DNA of 64,000 bases from Corallococcus carmarthensis (GCF_003611695.1 NZ_RAWE01000029.1:1-64000), one strand, 5' to 3'. Positions 20,151-33,836 are shown, counted from the first letter of the stretch. Translations and numbers: made by a program. Notes: generated from the sequence alone by a model not told the origin.

Positions 20151-20752
20151 TACCCGGGCCCTCCGAGGCCCAGCTCTTTCGCGACGCGCGCGAGGAAGCG
20201 GCGGCTGGCGCCCTGGCGAAACCGTGCGAAGGCTGGCCGCAGGAAGGGGCGCGCTGGCGTCTGCGTCACAATGACGCCGCGCCCCCTGCCGCTGTTACGC
20301 GACTCGCCGGCCAGGCCGGCTTGGCGCAGCAGCGCGAAGAGGAAGCGCCGCATCTTCGGCGTCATGGGGATGACGACGGGTGGGCCTCCGTACTCCTGGA
20401 GCTGCGCCACGTCGACGAGGGACTCGCCGTCCGGGCTCTTCGCCGAGCGCGAGACGCCGATGAAGGCCTCGTCGCCCTCCAGGACGACACTGATTGAGTT
20501 GCGCAGCGCGCCCGAGACGAGGAGGGACTTCGTCCCGCCGAATCCCGCGAACTGGCGCGCCGCGAGCGTGAGGGGGGAGGGCGGGCGGAGTGGCTCGCCA
20601 CCCGGTGCCTGCTGGGTGAGGCCCTGCACCACCTCCTTGCGCAGGGCGTGCGCCTCCTGGCGCAGGGCCGTCTGCAACGCCCCTTCAAGGCGCGACGAGC
20701 CCGCCGCCAGCAGTTGGCGGGCCCGTTCCCAGTCTCCGGTGCGCGAGACGGC
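20150..20752 (-). CDS. Virion morphogenesis / tail completion protein
   Basis: 200 residues from ATG 20752. It has the gpS/HK97-gp10 tail completion pattern: a helical N-terminus ([20 protein letters not shown]), [20 protein letters not shown], an [20 protein letters not shown] stretch, then [10 protein letters not shown]. Such proteins sit at the head-tail interface. Tightly packed with the TIG protein downstream. Confidence 0.7.
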   Translation of the reverse strand, partial: AVSRTGDWERARQLLAAGSSRLEGALQTALRQEAHALRKEVVQGLTQQAPGGEPLRPPSPLTLAARQFAGFGGTKSLLVSGALRNSISVVLEGDEAFIGVSRSAKSPDGESLVDVAQLQEYGGPPVVIPMTPKMRRFLFALLRQAGLAGESRNSGRGRGVIVTQTPARPFLRPAFARFRQGASRRFLARVAKELGLGGPG

Positions 20753-20762
20753 CATGGACGCC

Positions 20763-21404
20763 TCAGCCCTGCTTGGCCCGCAGGTGGGGGACGTGCGAGT
20801 TGAGCCACTCCAGGGCCACGTTCGTGGCCTCACTCACCACCGCGCCGTGGCGGACGGACACCGAGGTGAGGGCCAGGGTGTGGGCGGTGACTTCCACGTC
20901 CTCCGGCCGGCAGCCGTAGTGCTTGAGGCCCTCGGCGATGGGGCGCACGGCGGGCAGGGTGCCGTAGCGCCAGGAGTGCAGCTCCAGGTTGCAGGTGTAC
21001 GCCTCGGCCTCGTAGCGGGCGCGCGCGGAGGCGCTGGTGAGGTAGGCCAGCTCGTAGCTGGGGCCCTCCTCGTCGTGCTGGACGACATGCTGGTGCTCGT
21101 GGACGCACACCACCACCTGGGCCCACAAATCCCAGCCCCCCTTCGGCACGCCCACCTCGAAGGGCAGGTAGAGGGTGCGGCCCACGGTGGTGGCGTACTT
21201 CTCCAGGAAGCGCTGCCTGTCGAGGATGCCCATGCGCTGCAGCGCCTCGGCCGCCAACTGCATCTCGAGGGAGTCGGTCTTGTTGGCCGTCTTGGTGCGC
21301 AGGCGCGACTGCATGTGCTGGTAGAAGGCCCACACCTCGGCGGGCTGGATGTCGCGCTGGAAGAGAGTGCCCACGCCGGGGAGGGACTGGAGGTAGCCCT
21401 TCAC
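20763..21404 (-). CDS. Putative zinc metalloprotease in the head-tail operon
   Basis: 213 residues from GTG 21404 with AGGAAGGGGG. A zincin motif, HEHQH (HExxH), lies at about residue 100 in [15 protein letters not shown]. It is followed by [14 protein letters not shown], where a downstream acidic residue could be the third ligand. No signal peptide. It is coupled to the small exported Cys-rich protein gene by a 4-base overlap. Substrate unknown; virion protein processing or cell-wall entry are possible. Confidence 0.6.
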   Translation of the reverse strand: MKGYLQSLPGVGTLFQRDIQPAEVWAFYQHMQSRLRTKTANKTDSLEMQLAAEALQRMGILDRQRFLEKYATTVGRTLYLPFEVGVPKGGWDLWAQVVVCVHEHQHVVQHDEEGPSYELAYLTSASARARYEAEAYTCNLELHSWRYGTLPAVRPIAEGLKHYGCRPEDVEVTAHTLALTSVSVRHGAVVSEATNVALEWLNSHVPHLRAKQG

Positions 21405-21694
21405 AGAGCACCCCCTTCCTCGACACCCGCGTCGACGGTGCCAGCGTCCACAGTGGTGGGCAGGCACGTGTGGCCGGTGACGCCCTCCTCGTTGACGTAG
21501 GCGCAGGTGAAGGCAGCGTTGCTGTGCTCGCTGACCGCGTCGCAGTCGGCGAGCACCTGCCAGTTGCCGTCGCCGTTGCAGATTTCGGCGACATTACCGG
21601 CGCAGCGCGTGGATACCGGCGCGCACCCGTCTGGCGCGCGGCAGCGGGTGAGGAGGGCGGTGGCGAGAAGTGGGGCGAGTAGCAGTGCTTTCAT
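21401..21694 (-). CDS. Small exported Cys-rich protein (possible lipoprotein)
   Basis: 97 residues. The N-terminus, [20 protein letters not shown], is a clear signal sequence; the cysteine after LLTR is a poor but possible lipobox. Several more cysteines follow in the spacing of small disulfide-rich secreted proteins of myxobacteria ([20 protein letters not shown], then DCDAV and FTCAY). It overlaps the metalloprotease gene start. It could be an outer-membrane lysis protein, an exclusion factor or a partner of the protease. Confidence 0.6.
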   Translation of the reverse strand: MKALLLAPLLATALLTRCRAPDGCAPVSTRCAGNVAEICNGDGNWQVLADCDAVSEHSNAAFTCAYVNEEGVTGHTCLPTTVDAGTVDAGVEEGGAL

Positions 21695-22215
21695 GCGAGT
21701 CCTCGGGCTTGGGGCCTGTCGTTGAATGTGACGAGAAGGAGGTTTCTGCGAGGCCTCCGGCGGTGGAGTCCGAAGCCCGTGGGGCGCGCCTCCGTGACGT
21801 ACAGCCCGGGAGGCGTCCTCACGGCCTGCACGAGTGCGCCCATGACGTCGTAGAGGGCCCCCAGCCTGTCGCTGGGGCGGATGAGGGCGTCACCCGTGGC
21901 CGCGTCGACGAGGCCGAGGCGCTCCAAGTCGCGGAAGTGGAAGACGAGTTCGAAGCTCGTCCGGGGGCTGTTGCCGGAAGGAGTCATGCGCAATGACTCA
22001 AAGGCATCCGGCTCCACCTGGCAGGGGACACGCACGGGCGGAAATTCGCGGCGGAAGGCTTCGGCCAGGCCGTCGTCGTCCTCGTCCACCAGCACCGGCT
22101 CGCGGAAGTCCGCGTCGTACCCGCTGGCATGAGGGCCCGGGCCGGGCCCCGCCATGGCGACGGAGTCCAGGCGGTGCATCTCGGCCAAGAAGGGGAAGAT
22201 GAGCTTGCCCCTCAT
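21691..22215 (-). CDS. Head-tail joining protein, putative
   Basis: 174 residues. The pattern [19 protein letters not shown], then [18 protein letters not shown], is like head closure or stopper proteins. Start and stop both overlap neighbours by ATGA. It lies between the connector-like gene and the Cys-rich exported protein. Assignment rests mainly on gene order. Confidence 0.55.
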   Translation of the reverse strand: MRGKLIFPFLAEMHRLDSVAMAGPGPGPHASGYDADFREPVLVDEDDDGLAEAFRREFPPVRVPCQVEPDAFESLRMTPSGNSPRTSFELVFHFRDLERLGLVDAATGDALIRPSDRLGALYDVMGALVQAVRTPPGLYVTEARPTGFGLHRRRPRRNLLLVTFNDRPQARGLA

Positions 22216-22853
22216 CAGGCGGCCCCGGGCAAGGAGGGCTTCACGTAGGGGGCAAGGAGGGTGTCCACCTCCGGCTCGCCGGTGAGAGGCCGCACCGCAG
22301 GGCGGATGCTGTCCAGGCGGTAGCTCTGCTCGCGCGTCCTCTCCTCCACCACCCGCCAGCGCGTGCGCTCCTCCAACGAGTCTTCATCCGCCAGGGGCGA
22401 GAGGCTGCGCAGGACGAGGAGCATGCAGGCCCGGCGGATGGCGAGCGGTGTGCGCCCCTCCGGCGTCCCGTCCGTCTCCGTGTAGCCCCAGCGCGCGCCC
22501 ACCGTGACGTTGCCCTCGCCGCGCGGGAAGACACGGCCATGGCGGAAGGTGAGGCGGGGCCCGTCGAAGCCCGGGCCCACCGGGGCACCCACCACCACCA
22601 GGCGCTCCTTGGAGAAGGACACGTCCTCCCCGTACAGCGCCAGGCGGTAGAGGCGGATGGGCGGTACCGGCGGCCAGAGAGAAGGAGTGCCGCGCCCGTC
22701 GAAGTGCAACGTCGCCGAGCGCGGCTCGAAGTGCCACCCCGTCACCTTGTCGATGGTGCGCGTCGCCTCCTCGAGGAGGACGGCCAGTCGGGTGTCGCCC
22801 GCCATGGCCGGTGTGACGCCCTCGGCGCGCATGTCGGCCACCGTGGCGTACAC
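22215..22853 (-). CDS. Head-tail connector (gp6/gp15-like), putative
   Basis: 212 residues from GTG 22853. The opening [19 protein letters not shown] then [19 protein letters not shown] is the typical N-terminal helical pattern of phage connector/adaptor proteins that bind the portal. VRWGY-like beta sequence follows ([20 protein letters not shown]), then a helix [15 protein letters not shown]. It lies downstream of the capsid gene as expected. Confidence 0.65.
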   Translation of the reverse strand: MYATVADMRAEGVTPAMAGDTRLAVLLEEATRTIDKVTGWHFEPRSATLHFDGRGTPSLWPPVPPIRLYRLALYGEDVSFSKERLVVVGAPVGPGFDGPRLTFRHGRVFPRGEGNVTVGARWGYTETDGTPEGRTPLAIRRACMLLVLRSLSPLADEDSLEERTRWRVVEERTREQSYRLDSIRPAVRPLTGEPEVDTLLAPYVKPSLPGAA

Positions 22854-22854
22854 G

Positions 22855-23232
<378 letters not shown>

Positions 23233-23240
23233 GGTGAGCC

Positions 23241-24181
23241 TCACAACTGCACGTTGATGGCCTTGGCCGTGCCGGACTCCTCGGCGAACTTCGCGTCGAA
23301 GCGCAGCGTGGCCACCACCTTCAGCGTGCCCTCGGAGATGTCGCGCGCCGACTCGATGCGAATCTGCCGCCAGATGCCGACGTGGATGTTCTTGGGATTG
23401 GTCAGCAACACCGCCGTGCGGTCATTCGTCGCACCGAGGTTCTCCGGCCAGAGGGGGATGGGCCGCACCGGGACGCCCGAGTAGAGGACCGGCGCATCGC
23501 CCTCGAGGAACTTGTCGCCGACCGCCGTGGCCCGCTCCGCGAGCGAGTTCCGGTAGTCCAGGTCCGCGTCGACGCTGGTAAGAGGAACCCCATGCTGCCC
23601 TTGTCGCGCAGGTGCTCCGAGGGCAGCGACTTGAGCAGGTCGCCGAGGACGTCCTTGCTGATGGGGGCGCCGGCCGCGTCGACGACGTTGCTGGTGGCCT
23701 GCTTCAGCACGCCATCCATCGTGGCGAGGAAGGGGTCCGCCGAGGCCGTGTCCCCGTTGACGAGGATCTCCTCCATGTCCCTGGAGATGGCGTCCGCGAG
23801 CATCTCCATGAGCGTCTGTCGCAGCTCGCCGCGCTCGACGCTGTCTTCGAGCACTTCGTCGGAGAGGCGCACCTCGCCCTTGAAGAGCTTGGCGTCCAGC
23901 TCCACCTGGGAGAGGTCCGGCTTCACGCGCTGGGCGGCGGGGACGGCGGTGGCCTCCTGACCCGGGCGCAAGATTCGGCTCCCGAACTTCAGCTTGGAGA
24001 ACTGCTGCTTGGGGGCCGCCATCGGGACGACGGTGCACTGCTGCAGCAGGACGGACTGCTTGATGAGCAGGCGCAAGAACTTCTGCGCCTGGGCGGGCTG
24101 GAGGATGCCGCCGCCGGCCGTGAGGTCGGCGAGGGCCAGGTCCGCCTTGGCCAAGAGGGTGCTGTTGTCGATACGACTCAT
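23241..24181 (-). CDS. Major capsid protein, reading frame shifted near codon 200
   Basis: Expected product about 313 residues of the HK97-fold type. Frame one runs from ATG 24181 ([20 protein letters not shown]) and fails at minus-strand CTC-TTA-CC (23579-23584), stopping at 23402. The C-terminal part ([46 protein letters not shown]-type helix and [10 protein letters not shown]) is in the -1 frame. Re-reading one C would give [11 protein letters not shown], a natural join. A scaffold gene precedes and connectors follow, which supports the capsid call. Confidence 0.78.
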
Positions 24182-24226
24182 GGGGATTCCTTCGGCGTTG
24201 AGGCTTCCTGGTGGCGGGTGGGGACG

Positions 24227-24921
24227 TCAGACGTCGTGGAAGGAGAGGGCCTTGTCGACGCTCTCCCGGTTGAGGGGCTTGTTCATGTCGAGGGGCCAGC
24301 CGACGTCCTCGACGGCGGGCTTGGGCGGGCGCTCCGCGGGGGCGCTGCTGTTGGGCAGGCCGTGCTGCTTCTCCACGCGCCCCAGTCGCTGGTGCTGCTC
24401 CTTCACGGAGCCCTCCAGAGCGCGGACGGCGTCGGTGAGCTTCGTCAGTCCTTCCATGACGCCGGAGGCGTCGGGGCTCGGCGCGGGCGGAGTCGGCTGA
24501 GGAGCCGGCACGGGGTTGGCGGCCTTGGCGCGCGCCTCGACGTCCTCCTCGACCTCGTCCTCGGAGTCGTCTTCGTCCTCTTCCAGGGCGTCGGCGAGCG
24601 CGCGCAGGTGCTGGGCCACCTCCACCACGCGCACGCAGTCGATGCCGTCCGTGGAGGTCAACGCCTCGACGAGTGCCGTCACTGCTTCGAGGGCCTGTTG
24701 GGCTGCGGCGAGGACTGCGTCATTGGCCTTGGAGGTGTCCGAGGCGGCGTGGTTGTCGCCCTCGGCCTGCGAGGTGTCCTGGGGAGCGTCGTGCATGGTG
24801 TCTCCGTCTCGCTTCACCAAGAGGAAGCGGTGCTTGTTGGCGGCCCTGTCCACGAGGGACACCTCCTCCACCACCATGTCGACGAGGCGGTGGACGGAGG
24901 CGGGGCCTTGGGTGGTGCTCG

Positions 24922-24925
<4 letters not shown>
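24227..24925 (-). CDS. Capsid scaffolding protein, putative
   Basis: 232 residues. The N-terminus has [20 protein letters not shown], a signature often seen where phage scaffold or prohead-protease proteins meet the capsid. The middle is very acidic ([20 protein letters not shown]), then Pro-rich, then a coiled-coil-like helix ([20 protein letters not shown]). Location between the protease and the major capsid gene fits an internal scaffold that is degraded on maturation. Confidence 0.7.
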
Positions 24926-26269
<1,344 letters not shown>

Positions 26270-26277
<8 letters not shown>

Positions 26278-26455
26278 CGCGCAGTCCCTCCGGGTCGAAG
26301 CCCCACGCCAGCTCTCCCGAGGTGGGGAGGTTGAGGTCGCGAGGCCAGACGACGGGCGTCGCCTCGGCCTTGGCCGTGGAGGTCGACTCCTGCGTCGTCG
26401 CGTTGCCCTCCGGCGTCGGAGGTGAGGTGGGGGTAGGTGTCGAGGTGGCCTGCAT
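26270..26455 (-). CDS. Small Thr/Pro-rich leader-type protein
   Basis: 61 residues beginning MQATSTPTPTSPPTPEG, low-complexity first half, ending PTSGELAWGFDPEGLRDG. It starts 22 bases downstream of promoter-like motif D and overlaps the methylase-protease gene start by 8 bases. It may be a translated leader that couples expression. No domain recognised. Confidence 0.5.
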
Positions 26456-26474
26456 GGCGTTTCGTCTCCGAAAG

Positions 26475-26510
26475 AGACAAAGGCCTGCGACGCGAAATCG
26501 GGGACATCAC
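26475..26510 (-). promoter_or_regulatory. Phage late promoter-like motif, copy D
   Basis: Minus strand GTCCCC (26500-26505), 17 bases, CTTTG (26478-26482). It occupies almost the whole gap between the gp7-like head gene and the next small gene, so head genes downstream would have their own transcript. Confidence 0.65.
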
Positions 26511-27590
26511 TCAAGTGACGGCGAGCGTCGTCGTGCGGCAGAGGCCGTGGTACGGCGGGAAGCCCACGCCCGCGTCCGCGAGCTGCCTGTCCGAAGCGAG
26601 CGCGCGGAACTCGCCGACGTCGTCGCGTGTGCCGGCGGCCGAGCGGAGCACCTCGGCCAGGCGCGTCTCCTGGCCTCCTCGGTTGACGTAGAGGAGCGAG
26701 CGCCCCGTGTCCGCGTCGAGGCGTTCGCGCACCCAGGGCAGCTCCTGCTTCACATCCTCCGGGCGCTCGAGGGACTCCAGTCGCTCGAAGCGCTGGAGGG
26801 CCTCGCCCACGGAGAATGCCTTCCCGTGGAGGAAACGGCACACCTGGGTGGTGGCCTCGTCGAGGATGGCCTCGATGCGGTAGCGGCGGATGCCGGCCTC
26901 GGCGTAGCTGCTCACCTGGGCGAAGGAGCGCCCCTGGCCAATGAAGTGGCTCGCCACCACCTCCCAGTAGAAGGGGGCACGCTCGATGAGTGTGCCGCGT
27001 GCGGCCCGCTCCAAGGACTCGGCGATGTCGCTTCGCCCGAGGCCGGCCTCCAGCCCCTCGGCCACGAGGCGCCGGGCCTCCTCGCCGAAGGCGTCCAGCC
27101 GGCGCCCATACTCGTCCCGCACAAAGTTGCCCTGGGTCCGGACGATGTGTTGGGCCACGCGCCTGTCGACGGCGTTGAAGCGGGCGGCGAGGGCGAGGCC
27201 CTGCTCTCGCCGGGCGTGGCTGCGCGTGGACGCCACCACCTCGTCGGCTGCGTCGCCGAGGGGCGCCTGGATGCGGGAAGGGATGACGGCCGTCCGCCGG
27301 CCCGCAGCCTCCAGGGATTGGGCGACGAGGCGCCTGCGCTGGGCGGCCGTCGTCTTCCTCCAGTCCACGTCGAGGACGGCCACCGCCTCTCGCATGGCGT
27401 CCACGTCCGCGCGCCCGACGGCGCGGCGCAGGCGCGCGGCAAGCAGGGCCACGGCGCGGTCCATGCCTGCAGCGGTGCCGACGTCCAGGGCCTTGGCCAC
27501 CGGCAGCCGGAGGACGTCTCCCAGGAGAGCGTCCGCCACCTCCCGCGCCTCGTGCAGGAGGAGGAGGCTGTCAGCGGGAGCCGTGCACAT
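26511..27590 (-). CDS. Minor head protein, SPP1 gp7 / Mu gpF family
   Basis: 359 residues from ATG 27590 with AGGAG. The C-terminal domain shows the family core: YRIEAILDEATTQVCRFLHG with KAFSVGEAL, then the metal-binding-like end GFPPYHGLCRTTTLAVT. The first 230 residues are long helices. gp7/gpF proteins bind the portal and enter the head or protect DNA ends. Order portal, zinc-ribbon protein, then this gene fits phage head operons. Confidence 0.8.
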   Translation of the reverse strand: MCTAPADSLLLLHEAREVADALLGDVLRLPVAKALDVGTAAGMDRAVALLAARLRRAVGRADVDAMREAVAVLDVDWRKTTAAQRRRLVAQSLEAAGRRTAVIPSRIQAPLGDAADEVVASTRSHARREQGLALAARFNAVDRRVAQHIVRTQGNFVRDEYGRRLDAFGEEARRLVAEGLEAGLGRSDIAESLERAARGTLIERAPFYWEVVASHFIGQGRSFAQVSSYAEAGIRRYRIEAILDEATTQVCRFLHGKAFSVGEALQRFERLESLERPEDVKQELPWVRERLDADTGRSLLYVNRGGQETRLAEVLRSAAGTRDDVGEFRALASDRQLADAGVGFPPYHGLCRTTTLAVT

Positions 27591-27848
27591 GGGGGGGCTC
27601 CTGCGTCACCAACTCCACGGAGCTGCGGCGCTTGGCGCGCACTTCGACTCCTGCCGTAGTGGGGGAGAAGACGACGTCGTGGCTGGCCGCGCACCTGTCA
27701 CACAGGGCGAAGACGAGGAGGCCGTTGCGCCAGAGCGTCGTCGTCTCCTCCAGGGGGCCGCGCCTTCGGCACATGCGGCACTCCAGGACACCGCGCTCGG
27801 CGTCGGCCTGGGCCTGGAGTACCCACGCGCGCTGAAGCTGCTCAGGCA

Positions 27849-27852
<4 letters not shown>
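27571..27852 (-). CDS. Zinc-ribbon protein in head operon
   Basis: 93 residues. Two CxxC pairs, ECRMCRRRG and LCDRCAASH, separated by about 23 residues give a zinc ribbon. It overlaps the portal stop (two adjacent ATG codons at 27847-27852) and the next gene by 20 bases, so it is translationally embedded. The role is unknown; it may assist portal or head-protein assembly. Confidence 0.6.
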
Positions 27853-29644
<1,792 letters not shown>

Positions 29645-29648
<4 letters not shown>

Positions 29649-29845
29649 GGACGGTCCTCCACGTAAGCCAGGAGGCCCGTGGGGGTGTGAGAAACGGCGC
29701 GCACGCGCTGGCCGCGTGCCGCCAACTCGGCGTGGACTGCCTCCAGCAGTCCGTCGTGGGTGGAGGCCTCGACGGTGAACTCCGGCCCGGGGTGTGGCGC
29801 GCCCGAGGGAGAGGCGAGGACGAAGACTCTGACGACGCTCTGCAC
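29645..29845 (-). CDS. Small protein at head of the late operon
   Basis: 66 residues from GTG 29845 with GGGAGG upstream, ending in a GTGA overlap with the portal gene. Sequence VQSVVRVFVLASPSGAPHPG then LLEAVHAELAARGQRVRAVS, compact alpha/beta-like. Function not recognised. It would be the first gene of the transcript from motif E. Confidence 0.6.
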
Positions 29846-30146
29846 ACGGGCCTCCCGGACCAAGTGGAGGCAAGGCGCGCGGTGGGAGGGGTGCCCTCGA
29901 TGTGCGAGGGCGTTGGGGGCCGCGCGCCTCACCTCCAGCGAGGACAAAGGCTTCGGGCCCAATTTCGGGGACATCCGGCGCGCGCTTTTCGCTCAAGGCC
30001 CGCGCCTCAATGAGTTGCCTTCGTCGGGGGACAGAGCGCTATTGGCGACACCTGCGGCTGACGCGGGAGCCCGCGCGCGAGCCGAAGCGCATGCGTGAAG
30101 GCACCTGCACTGCCGAGAGTCACAGAGACGATTGGGAGGGCTGCTG
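29846..30146. other. Intergenic region between divergent units, contains promoter-like motif
   Basis: About 300 bases between the portal operon (leftward) and a small plus-strand gene. It holds motif copy E at 29942-29976. A plus-strand ribosome-binding site GGGAGG sits just before 30147. No further gene is supported. Confidence 0.5.
29942..29976 (-). promoter_or_regulatory. Phage late promoter-like motif, copy E
   Basis: Minus strand GTCCCC (29967-29972), 17 bases, CTTTG (29945-29949), about 100 bases upstream of the first gene of the portal operon. Confidence 0.6.
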
Positions 30147-30428
30147 ATGAATTCAAACCCTGAGTGCTTGATGCGAGAAGAGGACGCGCGCGGCATCGCG
30201 CCCGCCGGTGACGTTGCCGCCATGATGGCCGACGTGACGACGTGCCCATGTCCGTGCTCCGAGCGAGAGGACGAGGCACACCATCCGAGCGACTACCTCG
30301 TGGCGGCCGAGGAGTACCCCGAGCACCCTGCTGCCCAGGCCGGCTACGTAGGGTGGGTGTTCTGCCTCCACTGCGGCGCGTGGCGCGCGGACGATGACGA
30401 CGCGCCCGACGCGGACTGGGTGCCCTGA
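30147..30428 (+). CDS. Small acidic protein with cysteine pairs
   Basis: 93 residues from ATG 30147 with GGGAGGG. CPCPCSERE and FCLHCGAW could bind a metal, and the C-terminus is acidic (DDDDAPDADW). It is the first gene of the plus-strand accessory region. No family recognised. Confidence 0.5.
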   Translation: MNSNPECLMREEDARGIAPAGDVAAMMADVTTCPCPCSEREDEAHHPSDYLVAAEEYPEHPAAQAGYVGWVFCLHCGAWRADDDDAPDADWVP

Positions 30429-30476
30429 CGCGCGCTGCGCCCGTGCGGAGAGCGGGCTGCACGAACCCCGCTCCTC

Positions 30477-31060
30477 ATGGCAGGACCGGCTCTGTCCTTC
30501 GTCCATGGCGAACACGTTGGAGCCCCTCTTCAACGTGGAGGAGACACCAGAGACGCCTACCGTGTCGCGAAACTGCCCGCGCGCCTGCGCGGCTTCGCGC
30601 AGCCGGACACGAGCACGCAGCCCGAAGGCTACGTCGAAGCGGGCGGCTACCTCGTGCTCGAGGAGAAGGCTCGCCACCCCACGCCCGACACCGACTACGT
30701 CCGGTTGCTGGTGCCGCAGTTGCGCGGGCTCGACACCTGGGTGTGCACGCGCTGGCACACCCAGCGCTACGCGACGCTCGTCTCCCAGGAGCGCTCGCCC
30801 GCCATGGCCCGGCTGTTGTTCGACAGCGAGCCGCTCGCCGTCTTGGAGGAGCGGCTCACCACGCTCCTGGGGGCGTTCCTCGACTACAGGTATGACGGGA
30901 GCAGGGCGTACTACCCGCGGGCGCTGCCGGGCGTTCGCGTCCCACTCGCGCCGCCTCGGCTGAACAACTGCTGCACCTTCGTCGAGGCCCTGCTGGTGAA
31001 GGACTTCTCCGAGGCGCATGGCGCGTGGGACCGCGTCGCGCGTGCGGACGGTCATCAGCG
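30477..31060 (+). pseudogene. 5-prime part of a split gene (decayed copy 1a)
   Basis: The frame encodes a continuous stretch (YRVAKLPARLRGFAQPDTST through TLLGAFLDYRYDGS) to PPRLNNCCTFVEALL. Homology to a second copy at 35062-35577 stops soon after about 31040. The matching 3-prime half of this copy reappears at about 34160-34510, so about 3.1 kb of DNA separates the two halves. No good ribosome-binding site or intact start was found. The intact protein may have been papain/NlpC-like (a Cys in NNCC, a His in SGHTF); that is inference. Confidence 0.55.
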
Positions 31061-31379
31061 ACCGTCGGGCGGCGGAGGAGGTGCTCGGCAACCTGGGGGG
31101 CCTATCGTCGCACTCGCAGCCCACGCGAGCGCAGTCGCCGCCGCAGCCGTGTCCTTGGGGCTTGACCGACCGCGCGGGAGACGCGGAGAGAGCTGCCTGA
31201 GGAGCCCCCGGGAAAGGGCCGGTATGCCCTGCGCCTGAAAGTCTCCCCGACCGCCTGAACCAAGAATCTCTGCCGGGTCCCGTGGCAGCGATGTGGGGTT
31301 GCCCCCGACCGTCGTCGCCCGGCAGAGTCCGAGGATACGGAGCATTGTCCTTCCTTCACCTTCGCTGGCACAAGCACTC

Positions 31380-33836
31380 ATGGAGAGACGTCGAAGCGCC
31401 GATCCGGGCCGTCCGCCTCGACGGGAAGCCGCCGGAAGCAGCCGCCATCCCACGGCGCAGGACGTGGTGGGCGTTCTGAAGGAGGTGCGGCCCAGCGGGT
31501 TCGGCTTCGCGCAGCCGCTCACCGGCGAATCTCGCGACGACATCTTCCTCAACGAAACCCGGCTGGCCGCCCTGGGCCCGGCGCAGGAACGACGTCCCCA
31601 GGCGCTGCTCCTGCTGGGCGTCATCGAGAAGGGCGACGGAAAGCGCTCGGCCGTGCGCGCTCGACCGCTCGACCTCCGAGATGCGCGCACAGCCTCGCTC
31701 CTATGGGACCGGGTGTTACAGGGAGGGAGTCGAGGGCTCGACGTCGAGCGTCTGCGAACGCTGGTGCCCTCCTTGCCCGTTGCGCTGCCGCTGCTCTTTG
31801 TTCTGCTCGACGAGCGGCCGGGCGACATGGGCCTCTTCGACACCATCGTGTCCCTGATGCCGGGCAGCATCTGGCATGAGCCGGCGCTGCGGCCGATTCT
31901 GCACCTGGCGCCTTCTGCAGCGCGTGGCGACGTCTTCCTCGAAGCGCTGCGGCACGATCCCGAAGCGGCGCTCTCCCTGCTCGTGGATTGGAACGCGAAG
32001 CGCCGGCTGTTGGTGAAGGCGGCCTGGCTGGAGACGTTGTGGCGGCAACTGCCCGCCCGGTGCGCGACGCTGGTCGAACTCGCCCAGAGCACCGGCCCGA
32101 GCGGCGAACCCGAAGAGAGGCTCCAGTGGGCGCGCCGTGGCATCGACCTGGGTGTCGGCGACCGCGCGACCTGGTGGGAACGGATCGCCAACGCGGTGGG
32201 CGAGCTGGCCGCCGCACCGGCGAGCCGAAAGAACGCGCCCGACGCGGCCATGGACGATTGGACGCCGCTTGCCGTTGCACCGTCGTCCGTCGTCCGCGCA
32301 CTGCTGCGGCGGTGGTATCCGGACATCGCCGCTGCCCTGCAAACCCTGGAGTCGGTGGCTAACTGGAGCCGCGAACAGGCGGCGATCCGGGCGGACGCGT
32401 TGTTGAAGGACCTCGACGCGCAGGACCGTGAGCTGGCTGAACAGTGGGTGCAATCACGAGCGCTCGGCGAGAACACGGAGCTGCCGGTCCGCGCGCAGAT
32501 GCTCACGGCGCGCGCCGCCGAGAAGTGGGCATCGCGCTATCTGCAGTCGCTGGGACTCGGGGTGCGTGATGTCTCCATCGAGCAGCTCCAGCCGTCACTG
32601 AAAGAGTGGGTAGCGATGGACCTGCAGGTCGACGGGCGCCACGGCGTCGACGTGAAGAACTGTAGGCGTACCGTGAACGGCGGCATGCGCAGCGGCCGCT
32701 GGAAAGTGAAGACGTTCAAGGCGGACGCCGCGGGACGGAAGGTGACCCTCTGTGGCGTCAGCAGCCCATACACGCGGTGCGCCGACGACGGAACGCTGTC
32801 GGTCTCCGGGGTTGAGTACATGGTGGTGCTGGGGGTGACGCACGCGGCGGAGGTGGATCAGTTGCTGCGGAGCTTCCGCGACGTCTTCGACGCGCACACG
32901 CCCGCGCGCACCACCCTGAAGGAAATGCCTGCCTGGGCGTGGGACTATCCCGACGCGCACTACCGCAAGCGCAATGACGCGCTGATTGCGCTGCGGGCCG
33001 CTGCAGGCGACGGCGTGTCGGTGCTCGCGCGCCGGTGGCATCGGGAGCTGCCGCCACTGCTTTGGTCCATCTGGAACGTGGAGTCGCCGGGCTTTGCGCA
33101 ACTCGATGATCAGCAGCGTGCCTTCCTGCGCGATCTCGGGGAAGCCTGGCGCAAGACGCAGACCGGCGATGCCGTTCCGTCGTCCGTGCCACGCCTGCCC
33201 TGGCTCTACCTTTTCACCCTGCATGCGTGGTTGCGATGGCGCCGGTCGGGACGCCCGTCGGATGCAGGTCGTTTGAAGGCGCTGTTCACGTCATGCCCAG
33301 AGCCTTCTGCCGAGACAGACGAACCGTTCGAGGAGCTGCATGATGCGGTCGACGAGGACGAGCAGGACGGAGAGGTGACCGAGGAGCCATCCCTGTCGAC
33401 TCGAACCGGCGGTGCGCCGCTGGCCGCGGGCATCGGCATTGCCGATCCCGCTCACACCCTAGACTATCTGCTCGATGCCCTGGGAGTGCTGGATCAGCAC
33501 CTGTCGGCCGCGGAGTTCCAGCGCATCGAGCGGTTCACGTTCCACCCGAATGGCGTGCTGACGGGCACGTATGGCGATGGCAAGCGGCGGACGTTGCTCG
33601 CGCACTGCGGAGGCCAGCTAGAGAAGCGGATGGTGGATTGCGGCCACTGGCCGCTGACCTTTGGCCGCAACGAGACTTGCGCATGCGGCCGGCTAATCTG
33701 CCATATGTGCTCGTGCTGTACGGCATTTGGTCAACCCACCTGCCCACATGAAGTCGAACGGAAAGAGCGTGCGCGCGAAGCCCTCAGCCGCCTGATGTCA
33801 CCCCGGGCCAGGAGACGACACTCGAGTCGCTCGTGA
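31380..33836 (+). CDS. Large protein with cold-shock-like domain, PD-(D/E)XK-like core and Cys cluster
   Basis: 818 residues from ATG 31380; a GTG at 31293 would add 29 low-complexity residues. Residues about 30-65 resemble a cold-shock/S1 nucleic-acid-binding unit (VVGVLKEVRPSGFGFAQPL, then DDIFLNE). Around residues 390-430, AAEKWASRYLQSLGLGV then DLQVDGRHGVDVKN looks like a restriction-endonuclease-type core ending in D-x-K. Near 765-790 a cysteine cluster (CACGRLICHMCSCC) could bind zinc. It lies in the segment that splits a decayed gene. Defence function is an inference from this architecture and its cargo position. Confidence 0.6.
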   Translation: MERRRSADPGRPPRREAAGSSRHPTAQDVVGVLKEVRPSGFGFAQPLTGESRDDIFLNETRLAALGPAQERRPQALLLLGVIEKGDGKRSAVRARPLDLRDARTASLLWDRVLQGGSRGLDVERLRTLVPSLPVALPLLFVLLDERPGDMGLFDTIVSLMPGSIWHEPALRPILHLAPSAARGDVFLEALRHDPEAALSLLVDWNAKRRLLVKAAWLETLWRQLPARCATLVELAQSTGPSGEPEERLQWARRGIDLGVGDRATWWERIANAVGELAAAPASRKNAPDAAMDDWTPLAVAPSSVVRALLRRWYPDIAAALQTLESVANWSREQAAIRADALLKDLDAQDRELAEQWVQSRALGENTELPVRAQMLTARAAEKWASRYLQSLGLGVRDVSIEQLQPSLKEWVAMDLQVDGRHGVDVKNCRRTVNGGMRSGRWKVKTFKADAAGRKVTLCGVSSPYTRCADDGTLSVSGVEYMVVLGVTHAAEVDQLLRSFRDVFDAHTPARTTLKEMPAWAWDYPDAHYRKRNDALIALRAAAGDGVSVLARRWHRELPPLLWSIWNVESPGFAQLDDQQRAFLRDLGEAWRKTQTGDAVPSSVPRLPWLYLFTLHAWLRWRRSGRPSDAGRLKALFTSCPEPSAETDEPFEELHDAVDEDEQDGEVTEEPSLSTRTGGAPLAAGIGIADPAHTLDYLLDALGVLDQHLSAAEFQRIERFTFHPNGVLTGTYGDGKRRTLLAHCGGQLEKRMVDCGHWPLTFGRNETCACGRLICHMCSCCTAFGQPTCPHEVERKERAREALSRLMSPRARRRHSSRS

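Noticed and set aside
29649-29996. Extension of the portal frame upstream
   Set aside because: Proline/arginine-rich shadow sequence that covers the promoter-like motif and a separate small gene; the GTG at 29648 with GTGA overlap is better supported.
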